Of a DNA stretch of 28,780 nucleotides, positions 8,701-16,882 are shown in pieces. The position numbers and the translations under genes are program-made. Under the pieces are notes generated by a model. It saw nothing but the letters and a program-made list of their open reading frames with translations, was not told where the DNA came from and did no database searches. The first letter of the stretch is position 1. Each line of letters begins with the position of its first letter. The DNA comes from JAIXUI01 sp943373175 (GTDB lineage: Bacteria > Bacteroidota > Bacteroidia > UBA7662 > JAIXUI01), in NCBI GenBank assembly GCA_943373175.1, contig CALSBM010000039.1:1-28780 (forward strand), written 5' to 3'.

Positions 8701-9188
8701 TTTATTGAAACCATCACCGAGTGCTTTTAAATACTCTGCCGAGCCAGATTAATAGAACAATCAATTTCCCATAACTTTAACCAATATACACTAGCGTAAA
8801 AAGCTATTCAATGGCAACGTTCCGAGCTTTTTTGCATGGCACTTTTTCCGCTGATTCCCGGTGATTCATACGCTGATTTGCGCTAATCTGCGTTGGAAAC
8901 TACCCTAACAGCTATCTTGAAATTTGCGTAAATCTGCGGTAAACTTGCCAATCTAAAGGGCTTTTACGATTGTGGATATTCATGTTTAAAAAGACTTACA
9001 CTGTCAGGAGCATGAAAAAACTACGTGGAAATTCGATTCGCTTTTTATTCTTAGCCTACCATTCCTAGTAAACCAACCAATTCGAACAGAGCAGTTACGA
9101 TACAAAAGCACGTCCTAGCTTTTCTTCCATTCTGGTGTAATTCCTTCATTCACACATCGTACATCCTGCTAATTTCAGTCTAAATCAA
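8701..9188. other. Intergenic region with decayed repeats and a possible tiny ORF
   Basis: About 490 bp without a long gene. A weak hairpin (AAAAAGCT 8798-8805 / AGCTTTTT 8825-8832) could act as a terminator. 'TGCGTAAATCTGCGG'-type repeats lie at 8849-8944. An 18-codon frame at 9012-9068 starts 'MKKLRGNSIRFLFLAY' after an AGGAG five nt away (9007-9010 plus c). It looks like a signal-peptide start cut short and is either a gene remnant or chance. Confidence 0.4.
8849..8944. repeat. Dispersed 'ctgcgtaaatctgcgg'-type intergenic repeats
   Basis: Related short words recur here: CGCTGATTTGCGCTAATCTGCG at 8871-8892 is one block and ATTTGCGTAAATCTGCGG at 8922-8939 another, with CCGCTGATT at 8849. 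The same words appear at 16883-16948 in another intergenic gap. They are non-coding and their role is unknown. Confidence 0.55.
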
Positions 9189-9196
9189 CATCTTTG
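9189..9196 (+). promoter_or_regulatory. Putative -7 element for the GT2 gene
   Basis: CATCTTTG differs from TAnnTTTG only in the first base and ends 5 nt before ATG 9202. No convincing -33 box is seen. The transcript would start close to the ATG. Confidence 0.45.
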
Positions 9197-9201
9197 CCGC
9201 G

Positions 9202-10347
9202 ATGTTGCTCTTCTGGGTCGGCTTTTTACTTCTCGCACATACCTATGTGATATACCCTTGGCACATGCAGCGGCTGGCACGAAAAGTTCGAAAATGGCCG
9301 GTACCAGCACCTGAAACTGAGCTACCTAAAATCAGTATCCTGTTGGCTGCTTTTAATGAAGAAGCGGTAATCAACGAAAAAATCCGAAGCTCCCTCAACA
9401 CAAACTATCCAGCCGATAAACTGGAATTGCTTATTGGTACCGACTGTTGCACCGATCAAACCGATGCTATTATAAAGGAGTGGGCCAAACAAGACAACCG
9501 GATTCTACTCCTCCCCTTTACTCAAAGAATGGGTAAACCGGCCATCATCAATGCATTAGCAGAACGTGCTAAGGGTGAACTATTCATCCTTACTGATGCC
9601 GATACGTACTTTGTCCCCGACACACTCCCACAATTGATTGCGCCATTCTTAACTGATAACACGATAGGAGGTGTACAAAGCGCATTTCGCACCGAAACAT
9701 TAGGCGGAACTGTAGGCGTTCAGGAAACCCTTTACAACGACCGGGAGATGGAGATGAAAGCTGGAGAGAGCAGTCGTGGAGCTGTTATTGGCGCTTTTGG
9801 CTCAGGATATGCCATCCGAAAAAACAACTTTCGACCTATTCCAGAAGGGTTCGTGGTGGACGACTTCTACCTATTTATGGAAGTGCTTCGTCAGCGGAAG
9901 CAATGCGTACTTGCGCCGGAAGCCATAACCAGGCTACAAGTTAGCGGCGTTAGCCAAGTGCAGTACCGAAGGAAAGTTCGCATCAGCCGGGGCAATTGGA
10001 TGAACCTCGTTTACTTCCGGAAAATGCTAAGTCCGAGCTACGGCTTCACTGCTTATGCGTTCTGGTCTCACAAAGCCCTCCGCTGGTTAGGCCCCTGGTT
10101 GCTTCTTGTTACCTTAATTAGCTCAGCTTATGCGGCTGCCAATTCGCACCTCATGCTTTGGGCCTTCTATGCTCAAATTGCCTTCTATGGCCTCGCCCTC
10201 CTCGATGGCATTTTGGGCAAATTTTCCTTAAACTCAAAATGGCTTCGCTTTATCCGCCACTTTGTTTGGATGAACTTCGCCCTGCTTCATGGTTTTTGGA
10301 ATTACCTCCGCGGCGAAAAACAAGCCTGGTGGAATAACCACTCTTGA
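9202..10347 (+). CDS. Membrane glycosyltransferase family 2
   Basis: The 381-residue protein is a processive-type GT2 enzyme that moves a sugar from a nucleotide donor to an acceptor at the inner membrane. An N-terminal membrane helix (residues 1-18) leads to the GT-A domain. This begins 'PKISILLAAFNEE' (42-54), has the metal-binding DxD-type 'TDADT' (131-135), the acceptor-site 'VVDDFYLF' (D220-D221) and the 'QVQYRRKVRISRGNW' segment (252-266), equivalent to the Q/RxxRW motif of synthases. Three or four hydrophobic segments follow (about 285-365), ending 'GFWNYLRGEKQAWW'. Similar proteins make cell-surface or capsular polysaccharides in Bacteroidota. No other polysaccharide genes adjoin it. 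A 42-bp tandem array starts 27 nt after its stop. Confidence 0.9.
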   Translation: MLLFWVGFLLLAHTYVIYPWHMQRLARKVRKWPVPAPETELPKISILLAAFNEEAVINEKIRSSLNTNYPADKLELLIGTDCCTDQTDAIIKEWAKQDNRILLLPFTQRMGKPAIINALAERAKGELFILTDADTYFVPDTLPQLIAPFLTDNTIGGVQSAFRTETLGGTVGVQETLYNDREMEMKAGESSRGAVIGAFGSGYAIRKNNFRPIPEGFVVDDFYLFMEVLRQRKQCVLAPEAITRLQVSGVSQVQYRRKVRISRGNWMNLVYFRKMLSPSYGFTAYAFWSHKALRWLGPWLLLVTLISSAYAAANSHLMLWAFYAQIAFYGLALLDGILGKFSLNSKWLRFIRHFVWMNFALLHGFWNYLRGEKQAWWNNHS

Positions 10348-10373
10348 CTTAGTGCCAAACTGCACTGTTTCAA

Positions 10374-10783
10374 GCTCTGGTGCAACCGAACTTGGGATCA
10401 TATCACTCGGGCGAGGCTCTGGTGCAACCGAACTTAGGACCATATCACTCGTTCGCGGCTCTGGTGCAACCGAACTTGGGACCATATCACTCGTGCGCGG
10501 CCCTGGTGCAACCGAACTTGGGACCATATCACTCGTGCGCGGCTCTGGTGCAACCGAACTTAGGACCATATCACTCGTGCGCGGCCTTGGTGCAACCGAA
10601 CTTGGGACCATATCACTCGTGCGCGGCTCTGGTGCAACCGAACTTGCGACCATATCACTCGTGCGCGGCACTTGTGCAAACGAACTTGGGACCATATCAC
10701 TCGTGCGCGGCACTTGTGCAACCGAACGTGGGACCATATCACTCGTGCGCGGCCTTGGTGCAACCGAACTTGCGACCATATCA
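10374..10783. repeat. 42-bp tandem repeat array (minisatellite), about 9.8 copies
   Basis: Units start every 42 bp at 10374, 10416, 10458, 10500, 10542, 10584, 10626, 10668, 10710 and 10752; the last is cut after 32 bp. The unit begins GCTCTGGTGCAACCGAAC and ends CACTCGTGCGCG. The copies differ at only a few sites (unit positions 3-6, 13, 19, 21-22, 25, 37-38 and 41), and the first copy is the most divergent. Because 42 is a multiple of three and the unit has few stops, several frames on both strands stay open. One plus frame (GTG 10380 to 10802, 14-residue repeat ALVQPNLGPYHSCA) shows mostly silent differences. No ATG or ribosome site supports translation. There are no unique spacers, so it is not a CRISPR array. 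Confidence 0.93.
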
Positions 10784-11421
10784 TACTAAATACAAGGAAT
10801 AAACTATCAAATTTTCAAGCCACACCCCCAGCTAAAGGACTATTTCAAGATTTTTTAAATTTTTTTCTTCAAAACAGTTGTCAGGTAAAAAACTTTATGT
10901 ATTTTCAAATCGTGAATCTAGGAATAACCACACCCCGCATTAATCCGCCTTCCCTATGCAAGGCCGGACGGGCAGATGTGAGCCTATCCCATTGCATACG
11001 CAAGACTATCAAGCCGATTACCACCTTCATTGTTTAACTAAGGGGGGACGTTAAATCGCGCCCCGAGTTAACTCAGACCATTTAGGGTTTGAAAAAGGTT
11101 GTTTTGTGTCAACAGCAAATCGTGTAAGCAGACGCAAACTGGCTTGTACTATCAATTATCCTGAACTTTCTGAGAAGGTCGTCCCCCACCGCTAATAATG
11201 TCTTTCATGGCCCTCGTAGAGGTTGAAAGTGCAGTGGTATGGTAAATGAAAGTCGATTCCGGAAGGAATCCTAACGGCGGAGAAACAATGGATTCCCTCC
11301 TCACCTGTAAATCAATAGACTTAGCGCCCCTATTCCGGCTTATAGGTTAGCTTCCGGTTTTGCAGTAGCCCGGAAGTTTGTTCGACACTGCATAAACAAA
11401 TCACCCCTCAAAAACACCAAC
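10784..11421. other. Long intergenic region rich in hairpins, possible structured RNA or 5' leader
   Basis: About 640 bp without a convincing gene. Possible structures are: GGGGGACG (11043-11050) with CGTCCCCC (11180-11187); the palindrome GAGTTAACTC (11065-11074); AAGCAG/CTGGCTT (11126-11145); a two-part hairpin CTTTCA...TGAAAG enclosing CCTC-GTA-GAGG (11202-11229); GATTCC-GGAA-GGAATC with a GNRA-type tetraloop (11255-11270); and CTTCCGG/CCGGAAG (11351-11376). The 8-nt word CCACACCC occurs at about 10823 and 10930. No known riboswitch, RNase P, tmRNA or intron core was recognised. The next gene starts 45 nt after the last hairpin. Confidence 0.4.
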
Positions 11422-12066
11422 ATGTACAATACCGAATTTAACGAAAGAATCTTTGCGCTTAGCCAATTTATTCAACGCATCAACCTGCTGGATGAATGGA
11501 ATCCACCATTCGAAAACCTTAAAATCAGCCATTTAGAAGCAAGAATGGCACACTTTATCGAATTAGAAAAACAATACCACGTGTACTACCAGAATCAATC
11601 AGCTATCAAGGAAACCTTCCGCTCGAAAATGAAAATGGCCCTCGATATTTTACCACAGTACCGCGCATCCATCAGCTTGTTTGTGCGTCCACGTACCGAC
11701 AGACACCGACAGTTAGTCGAGATTATCTCCCGATTCAGATCAAAAGGAAGGAAAACCGACCAAAAAGCGGATTCCGGATTGAGAAAACGTTCTACCGCTA
11801 TGTTATCAAAAACGGATAAATTAGACCATCTACAAGCTTTACACGCCTTTATGACCACTCTAAACGATTATAAACCCTTAGTTGAAATTCTAAGTATTGA
11901 GGCGCTGGAAACCAGAATAAAGGACCTTCAGGAACTTATCCATCAAAACAACCTCGCGAGCAGTGAACTCAATAATCACCGCAAAGAACGAAACGACGCA
12001 GAGCAGGAAATCATGCAATTGTGCTCCCTCCTTCGCGATTGCCTGAAAAGCCTTAACCTTTATTAA
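11422..12066 (+). CDS. Unrecognised helical, partly coiled-coil protein
   Basis: The 214-residue product has no signal peptide or membrane segment and is predicted almost wholly helical. Residues 1-85 are mixed hydrophobic and charged. Residues 90-125 are strongly basic ('RPRTDRHRQ', 'RFRSKGRKTDQK', 'LRKRS') and could contact nucleic acid. Residues 150-212 are heptad-like and rich in Glu, Leu, Asn and Gln, consistent with a coiled coil. I do not recognise a family. ATG 11422 follows CACCAAC without a Shine-Dalgarno site. It lies downstream of the hairpin-rich gap and the tandem array, and is convergent with the oxygenase gene. The base composition and sustained frame make it a believable gene. 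Confidence 0.7.
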   Translation: MYNTEFNERIFALSQFIQRINLLDEWNPPFENLKISHLEARMAHFIELEKQYHVYYQNQSAIKETFRSKMKMALDILPQYRASISLFVRPRTDRHRQLVEIISRFRSKGRKTDQKADSGLRKRSTAMLSKTDKLDHLQALHAFMTTLNDYKPLVEILSIEALETRIKDLQELIHQNNLASSELNNHRKERNDAEQEIMQLCSLLRDCLKSLNLY

Positions 12067-12080
12067 AAAACACAAACGAA

Positions 12081-12111
12081 TGGCAGAGTCGCACGATATG
12101 CGTCTCTGCCA
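12081..12111. terminator. Hairpin between convergent genes, likely bidirectional terminator
   Basis: An 8-bp stem TGGCAGAG (12081-12088) / CTCTGCCA (12104-12111) continues after a T-T mismatch as CGCA/TGCG around a 5-nt loop. T-tracts beyond it are weak on both sides. It lies between the stops of the helical protein and the oxygenase. Its core GCGTCTCTG matches the terminator at 8668-8700. Confidence 0.6.
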
Positions 12112-12140
12112 TTTGTCTGATATCGAACAACACCATTATT

Positions 12141-13085
12141 TTATTTTAAACCAATCTCTCTCAACCGTTCATCCAAGTATTCACCTGCACTAATAGGGGC
12201 ATACGCCAGAGGCCGATCGTCTGTTATGCACTCAGGTAAACAATTTAAACGCATCTCAGAACGCGGATGCAAAAAGAACGGAATACTGTAGCGACTACTG
12301 CCCCACTGTTCACGCGGTGGATTTACCACCCGGTGAGTGGTAGAACGAAGGCGATTATTCGTAAGACGCTGCAACATATCGCCCACATTCACCACCAAAT
12401 GATCTGGCAGCGCAGTAACCCCAATCCATTCCCCCTGCTTATTCAGAATTTGTAACCCATCAGCAGAAGCACCCATTAACAGCGTGATGAGGTTAATATC
12501 CTCATGTGCACCTGCACGAACGGCGTCTCCGGGATCCTGGAGGATAGGGCCGTAATGAATAGGACGAAGAATAGAATTCCCGTGATGTATTTTATTATCG
12601 AAGTAGTTTTCCTCTAATCCCAAGAATATCGCAATAGCACGAAGCATTTCCCTGCCGGTACTCTCGAGAATGCGGTAAGCCTGTAAGCCTGCCTCATTGA
12701 ATTCGGGCACTTCCTCACAGAAAATATTGTCGGGATACTCCGATTTAATCGGATCATCATCTTCCACCATCTGACCAAAGTGCCAGAACTCTTTCAAATC
12801 ACCAGCAGTCATTCCTTTAGCATGTTCCCTTCCGAAAGAGATATATCCCCGCTGACCGGCATTGTCCTGTTCCTCGTACTTCAACTTCACGTCAACCGGC
12901 AAATCAAAAAAGCGTTTGACCTGATGATAAAGATTATTGCAGATAGATTCAGTTAAGCCGTGGTTGCGAACAGCCACAAAACCAACTTCTTCATACGCTT
13001 CACCAAGAGCTTGAACAAAGGCTGCTTTTTGTTCCGGATTGCCGGAAAGAAACTGAACTAAGTCAACAGAAGGAATATTTTGCAT
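12141..13085 (-). CDS. 2-oxoglutarate/Fe(II) oxygenase, isopenicillin N synthase-like
   Basis: The 314-residue protein belongs to the isopenicillin-N-synthase/2OG-Fe(II) dioxygenase superfamily, a double-stranded beta-helix fold that uses Fe(II), O2 and usually 2-oxoglutarate. The N-terminal DIOX_N region ('IPSVDLVQFL', 'GFVAVRNHGL') is complete. The iron ligands are H194 and D196 in 'AGAHEDINLITLL' and H251 in 'RSTTHRVVNPP'. The cosubstrate-binding Arg and Ser are R265 and S267 in 'SRYSIPFFLHP'. Length and motif spacing match bacterial members often annotated as isopenicillin N synthase family oxygenases, whose substrates are mostly unknown. Being a single gene, it does not suggest a beta-lactam pathway. 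Its start at 13085 is divergent from the PBP1A gene, which cannot start at 13080 without overlapping it. Confidence 0.9.
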   Translation of the reverse strand: MQNIPSVDLVQFLSGNPEQKAAFVQALGEAYEEVGFVAVRNHGLTESICNNLYHQVKRFFDLPVDVKLKYEEQDNAGQRGYISFGREHAKGMTAGDLKEFWHFGQMVEDDDPIKSEYPDNIFCEEVPEFNEAGLQAYRILESTGREMLRAIAIFLGLEENYFDNKIHHGNSILRPIHYGPILQDPGDAVRAGAHEDINLITLLMGASADGLQILNKQGEWIGVTALPDHLVVNVGDMLQRLTNNRLRSTTHRVVNPPREQWGSSRYSIPFFLHPRSEMRLNCLPECITDDRPLAYAPISAGEYLDERLREIGLK

Positions 13086-13139
13086 ATAAAAGGGCGTTTA
13101 AGGTGCACAAAACTACTCAAACAGCCCCGAAAAAATCTG

Positions 13140-13147
13140 CACATTTG
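13140..13147 (+). promoter_or_regulatory. Putative -7 element for the PBP1A gene
   Basis: CACATTTG has one mismatch from TAnnTTTG and ends 4 nt before GTG 13152. It is the main reason for preferring GTG 13152 over ATG 13080, which would lie upstream of this element. Confidence 0.35.
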
Positions 13148-13151
13148 TGGC

Positions 13152-15587
13152 GTGCAGTTCCTGAAAAAGCTTCGTACATTATTAAACCAGGTTTGGCAAA
13201 GCGGTCGAATCCAGGCCTTCTTTCGTTTTCTGGCTCGTCCATCGGTTTTCAACCGTCGTCCCGGGCTTTCCCGCTGGCAGAAAATAGCCTCCTGGTGCTA
13301 TACGATAGTCTTATTACTTGTTGGCTTTCTACTTGCCCTCGAAATCAACTTTCTCTGGCTATTTGGCAAAATGCCGAGTGTTAGCAACATCCTCGACCCT
13401 AAACTGGCCACAGCGTCAGAGCTTTACAGTGCCGACAGCGTACTCCTGGGCAAGTACTTCACCGAAAACCGCAGTCCAGTAGCTTTCAAAGACATCGCCC
13501 CTTGCGCCATCGACGCACTGATAGCCACTGAAGACATTCGGTTCTACGACCATCATGGCGTGGACTTTCGAGCTCTTGGTGCTGCCGCCTTTTCTACCGT
13601 TTCCGGTGATGCACGCGGTGCGTCAACCATCACTCAACAGTTGGCCAAAAACCTTTACAAAACACGAAGAGGAAACTCTAAAGGGCTATTCGGATACATT
13701 CCGGGCGTGAAAATGGTCATCGCCAAACTCAAGGAATGGATTACTTCTTACAAACTCGAATTCTTCTATACCAAAAACGAAATCCTCGAACTCTACCTCA
13801 ACACCGTGGACTTCGGGAACAACGCTTACGGCATTAAAGTAGCCGCCAAAACCTACTTCAACAGCAACCCGAAAAAACTAAAAGTTCACGAAGCTGCCTT
13901 ATTAGTTGGAATGTTGAAAGGCACCAGTCAGTTTAATCCCGTAACTCGTCCGAAACCGGCCAAAGCACGAAGAAATATCGTATTGGAGCAGATGCTGAAG
14001 TACAACAAACTAAATCAGAGCGAGTATAAACGTGAAAGCAAACGCCCTTTAGGCTTACGCATGACCGTGGACTCTCACCGAGAAGGCATTGCTTTGCATT
14101 TCCGCTCTTGGTTAGCGGAGAAACTCAAGGATTGGTGCGAAGAAAACGACTATAACCTCTACGAAGACGGTTTGCGTATCTACACCACCCTCGATTCGCG
14201 CCTTCAAACCAAAGCGGAAGAAGCGGTAACTCAAAAAATGAATGAACTCCAGAATCGGTTTTATCGCCATTGGAGGGAAAAAGAACCTTGGCTTGATCAA
14301 AAAGGCCAGGATACTGCCAACTTCATCCTCAACCTTTGCCGGAAATCGCCCGTTTACGATAAACTGGCCGATGAATTGGGAGAAAAGAACGAAGCTGCAA
14401 TCCTTAAAGCCATGGAAGTACCCAAGCGCATGAAAGTTTGGACCTACCGCGGCGAAAGAGATACCACCTTCTCCAGCCTCGACTCTATCAAGTATTACGT
14501 TCAGTTCTTGCAATGCGGACTGATGACCATCGATCCGTTTACCGGGCATATTAAAGCCTGGGTTGGAGGTGTGGATTACGACCACTTTAAAGTGGACCAC
14601 GTTTACGGCCCTACAGAAAAGTCGGGAAGACCTGCTGGCTCTACCTTCAAACCCTTTGTTTACACTACCGCCTTTGAGCAAGGAATGGGGCCTTGTGACA
14701 AAATGACCGACCAGTACATTTCCCATACCTATAACGACCCCTACAATGGTGGAAAAGAAACCACTTGGTCACCCAAAAATGCAGATGGTCATTTCAGTGG
14801 CCGTGAGATGACCCTTCGTCATGCCATGGGCCGTTCCATCAACTCGGTAGCCGCACAGCTAACCTTGAAAGTAGGTCTTGGTAACATAGCCGAAACCGCC
14901 CGCAAACTGGGTATCACCACTCGCCTCGACACCGTTCCCGCCATTGGCTTGGGGGCAAACGACGTCAAACTCTTCGATATGGTAGGCGCTTATGCTGCCT
15001 TTGTTAATCAAGGCGAATGGATAGAACCCATGTTCATCACCCACATTACCGATAAAAACGGAAAGTTGATTGAAGAATTTAAGCCCAAACGCCGTCAAGC
15101 GGTAAGTGCTGAAACTGCCTACCTCATGACCTATATGTTCCGGGGTGGACTGGAAGAACCGGGAGGAACCAGCCAAGCCTTGTTTGGGTACGAAGTAGGC
15201 AATTTTAATGAAATGGGAGGAAAAACTGGAACTTCCCAGAATTACGCCGATGGTTGGTACATCGGCGTTACCAAAGAACTTGTAACCGGCACTTGGACCG
15301 GCTGCGATGAACCCCGTATCCGCTTTCGTAATTCCGCCAATGGCGAAGGGAGCAAAACCGCCCTTCCTATTTATGGTGCCTATATGGACCTCGTTTACCG
15401 CGATCCGGCTTCTGGGTTCAAAAAAGGATACTGGCCAAAACCGACAGTAGAAATTACTAAACCTTGGAACTGCCGTACCCCTTGGCAACGAGCAGCGCCT
15501 GATAGTATGGCCACCGATTCACTCCCTCCTGCCGACGACAACTACCTCCCCGACGAACTTCCAACTACGGAAGAAGTTCCATTTTAA
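13152..15587 (+). CDS. Penicillin-binding protein 1A, transglycosylase/transpeptidase
   Basis: This bifunctional class A PBP polymerises lipid II into glycan and cross-links the peptides in the periplasm. After a basic cytoplasmic segment and one membrane helix (about residues 47-72 from GTG 13152), the GT51 domain shows 'IATEDIRFYDHHGVD' (catalytic Glu about 127) and 'GASTITQQLAKNL'. The transpeptidase domain has the SxxK serine in 'GSTFKPF' (S about 497), the SxN motif in 'GRSINSVAAQ' and 'KTGTSQNYADGW' (K about 691). The tail is Pro/Asp-rich. With GTG the protein is 811 residues, within the family range. The frame is open back to ATG 13080 (835 residues), which overlaps the divergent oxygenase. 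ScpB follows after 5 nt. Confidence 0.93.
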   Translation: MQFLKKLRTLLNQVWQSGRIQAFFRFLARPSVFNRRPGLSRWQKIASWCYTIVLLLVGFLLALEINFLWLFGKMPSVSNILDPKLATASELYSADSVLLGKYFTENRSPVAFKDIAPCAIDALIATEDIRFYDHHGVDFRALGAAAFSTVSGDARGASTITQQLAKNLYKTRRGNSKGLFGYIPGVKMVIAKLKEWITSYKLEFFYTKNEILELYLNTVDFGNNAYGIKVAAKTYFNSNPKKLKVHEAALLVGMLKGTSQFNPVTRPKPAKARRNIVLEQMLKYNKLNQSEYKRESKRPLGLRMTVDSHREGIALHFRSWLAEKLKDWCEENDYNLYEDGLRIYTTLDSRLQTKAEEAVTQKMNELQNRFYRHWREKEPWLDQKGQDTANFILNLCRKSPVYDKLADELGEKNEAAILKAMEVPKRMKVWTYRGERDTTFSSLDSIKYYVQFLQCGLMTIDPFTGHIKAWVGGVDYDHFKVDHVYGPTEKSGRPAGSTFKPFVYTTAFEQGMGPCDKMTDQYISHTYNDPYNGGKETTWSPKNADGHFSGREMTLRHAMGRSINSVAAQLTLKVGLGNIAETARKLGITTRLDTVPAIGLGANDVKLFDMVGAYAAFVNQGEWIEPMFITHITDKNGKLIEEFKPKRRQAVSAETAYLMTYMFRGGLEEPGGTSQALFGYEVGNFNEMGGKTGTSQNYADGWYIGVTKELVTGTWTGCDEPRIRFRNSANGEGSKTALPIYGAYMDLVYRDPASGFKKGYWPKPTVEITKPWNCRTPWQRAAPDSMATDSLPPADDNYLPDELPTTEEVPF

Positions 15588-15592
15588 TCTGT

Positions 15593-16168
15593 ATGGAAGA
15601 TCACGCTCTACTTAAAGCCTCCATTCAGGCATTAGTCTTCGCCTCACCGGTGCCCATCAGCCCGGAAGACTTGGCCGCAGCCCTTAACAAGCATTTTGAA
15701 TTATCCTTATCGCCGGAAGAAGTCAATGAACTCGCCGCACAATGCTCCGCCGATTTGGAAACAACAGGGTTAGGTTTCGAACTGATTTTTACGGGAGGAG
15801 GCTATCAATTTCTAACTCGTCCCGATCTGCATGAGGTAGTTTCTACCTATCTTCAACTTCAATCCAAAAAGAAACTGTCGCAAGCTGCTCTCGAAACCTT
15901 ATCCATCGTCGCCTATAGGCAGCCGGTAACCAAATCGGAAATCGAATTTATTCGAGGGGTTAACTGCGATTATGCGATTCAAAAACTACTTGACCGTCAA
16001 CTCATCACCCTTAAAGGGAAAAGCAGTGGCCCAGGAAGGCCAGTATTATACGGCACTTCCGACTTCTTCATGGACTATTTCGGGATTAACTCGCTGTCAG
16101 AATTACCACAGCTTAAGGAAATTCAGCCGCAGGAAAACAGCATTGGCGAACCTCAGGCTAATTCATGA
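15593..16168 (+). CDS. scpB: Segregation and condensation protein ScpB
   Basis: The 191-residue protein is the kleisin-interacting ScpB subunit of the SMC-ScpAB complex that compacts and segregates the chromosome. Family marks are 'LKASIQALVFASPVPISPEDLAAAL' at the N terminus (first winged helix) and 'LSQAALETLSIVAYRQPVTKSEIEFIRGVNCDYAIQKLLDRQLI' in the middle (second winged helix). They are followed by 'GPGRPVLYGTSDFFMDYFGI'. No ScpA is in the window. The gene begins 5 nt after the PBP1A stop and its 3' end overlaps nth by 4 nt (ATGA), so all three are probably cotranscribed. Confidence 0.94.
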   Translation: MEDHALLKASIQALVFASPVPISPEDLAAALNKHFELSLSPEEVNELAAQCSADLETTGLGFELIFTGGGYQFLTRPDLHEVVSTYLQLQSKKKLSQAALETLSIVAYRQPVTKSEIEFIRGVNCDYAIQKLLDRQLITLKGKSSGPGRPVLYGTSDFFMDYFGINSLSELPQLKEIQPQENSIGEPQANS

Positions 16169-16842
16169 ACAAGAAGCTTGGTAAAGAAGATCGTTACAAA
16201 GCTGTACTCGACTACTTCGAACGCGAGCATCCTACAGCAGAAACAGAACTGCATTACCGCAATCCGTACGAGTTATTGGTAGCAGTTGTATTATCAGCAC
16301 AATGCACCGATAAGCGCGTCAACCTCGTGACCCCCGCTTTGTTTGAACGGTTTCCGAATGCACAAAGCCTCGCTGAAGCCGACGACGAAACCATCTTTCC
16401 CTACATCCGTTCGGTTTCCTACCCCAACAACAAGGCGAAACACCTTGCAGGATTAGGCAAAATGCTCATGCAAGATTTCGGAGGCGAAGTGCCTTCTACT
16501 CAAGAGCAATTGCAAAAACTACCGGGCGTAGGTAGAAAAACCGCCAACGTTATTGCTTCAGTAGTTTTCGACATACCTGCTATGGCAGTTGACACCCACG
16601 TATTCCGTGTTTCTGCCCGCATTGGCCTTACTTGGCGTGCCAAAACGCCTCTCGAAGCTGAGAAACAACTAATGTCGCATATCCCGGAGCGACTTGTCAA
16701 CCGAGCCCATCACTGGCTCATTCTTCATGGCAGGTACCTCTGTCTGGCCAGAAAACCTCGTTGTGAGCTATGTCCGCTCACCGCTTGGTGCCGGCATTAC
16801 GAACAACAGGTAAAGAAACAAGTGAAAAACGATAGCCTTTAA
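16165..16842 (+). CDS. nth: Endonuclease III (DNA glycosylase/AP lyase)
   Basis: The 225-residue enzyme removes oxidised pyrimidines from DNA and cleaves the resulting abasic site. The helix-hairpin-helix is 'LPGVGRKTANVI' with the catalytic Lys at K125. The catalytic Asp is D143 in 'VDTHVFRVSARIG'. The [4Fe-4S] cluster ligands C193, C200, C203 and C209 have the exact Cx6Cx2Cx5C spacing. The length is normal. The ATG overlaps the scpB stop by 4 nt, indicating translational coupling. Confidence 0.96.
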   Translation: MNKKLGKEDRYKAVLDYFEREHPTAETELHYRNPYELLVAVVLSAQCTDKRVNLVTPALFERFPNAQSLAEADDETIFPYIRSVSYPNNKAKHLAGLGKMLMQDFGGEVPSTQEQLQKLPGVGRKTANVIASVVFDIPAMAVDTHVFRVSARIGLTWRAKTPLEAEKQLMSHIPERLVNRAHHWLILHGRYLCLARKPRCELCPLTAWCRHYEQQVKKQVKNDSL

Positions 16843-16882
16843 CAGGTTCTGCTCTTAAGCAAGATTTGAAACACTACCAATC

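Noticed and set aside
10374..10783. CRISPR array
   Set aside because: The 42-bp units follow each other directly without unique spacers, and no cas gene is present.
10234..10802. Overlapping long frames on both strands across the tandem array
   Set aside because: They stay open only because the unit is a multiple of three bases. They lack starts and ribosome sites, and most show amino-acid-changing differences between copies; the one with silent bias is kept as a finding only.
11042..11421. Group II intron, retron RNA or RNase P RNA
   Set aside because: No domain V-like hairpin, no reverse transcriptase in the window and none of the conserved RNase P core words were found.
12141..13085. Beta-lactam biosynthesis gene
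   Set aside because: The isopenicillin-N-synthase-like fold is shared by many oxygenases, and no ACV synthetase or other pathway gene is near.
13080..13151. ATG 13080 as start of PBP1A
   Set aside because: It would overlap the divergent oxygenase gene; GTG 13152 just after a promoter-like motif is more plausible, though not proven.
14112..15488. Two minus-strand frames of about 205 codons opposite the PBP1A gene
   Set aside because: They lie wholly within a well supported gene and have no recognisable domains.
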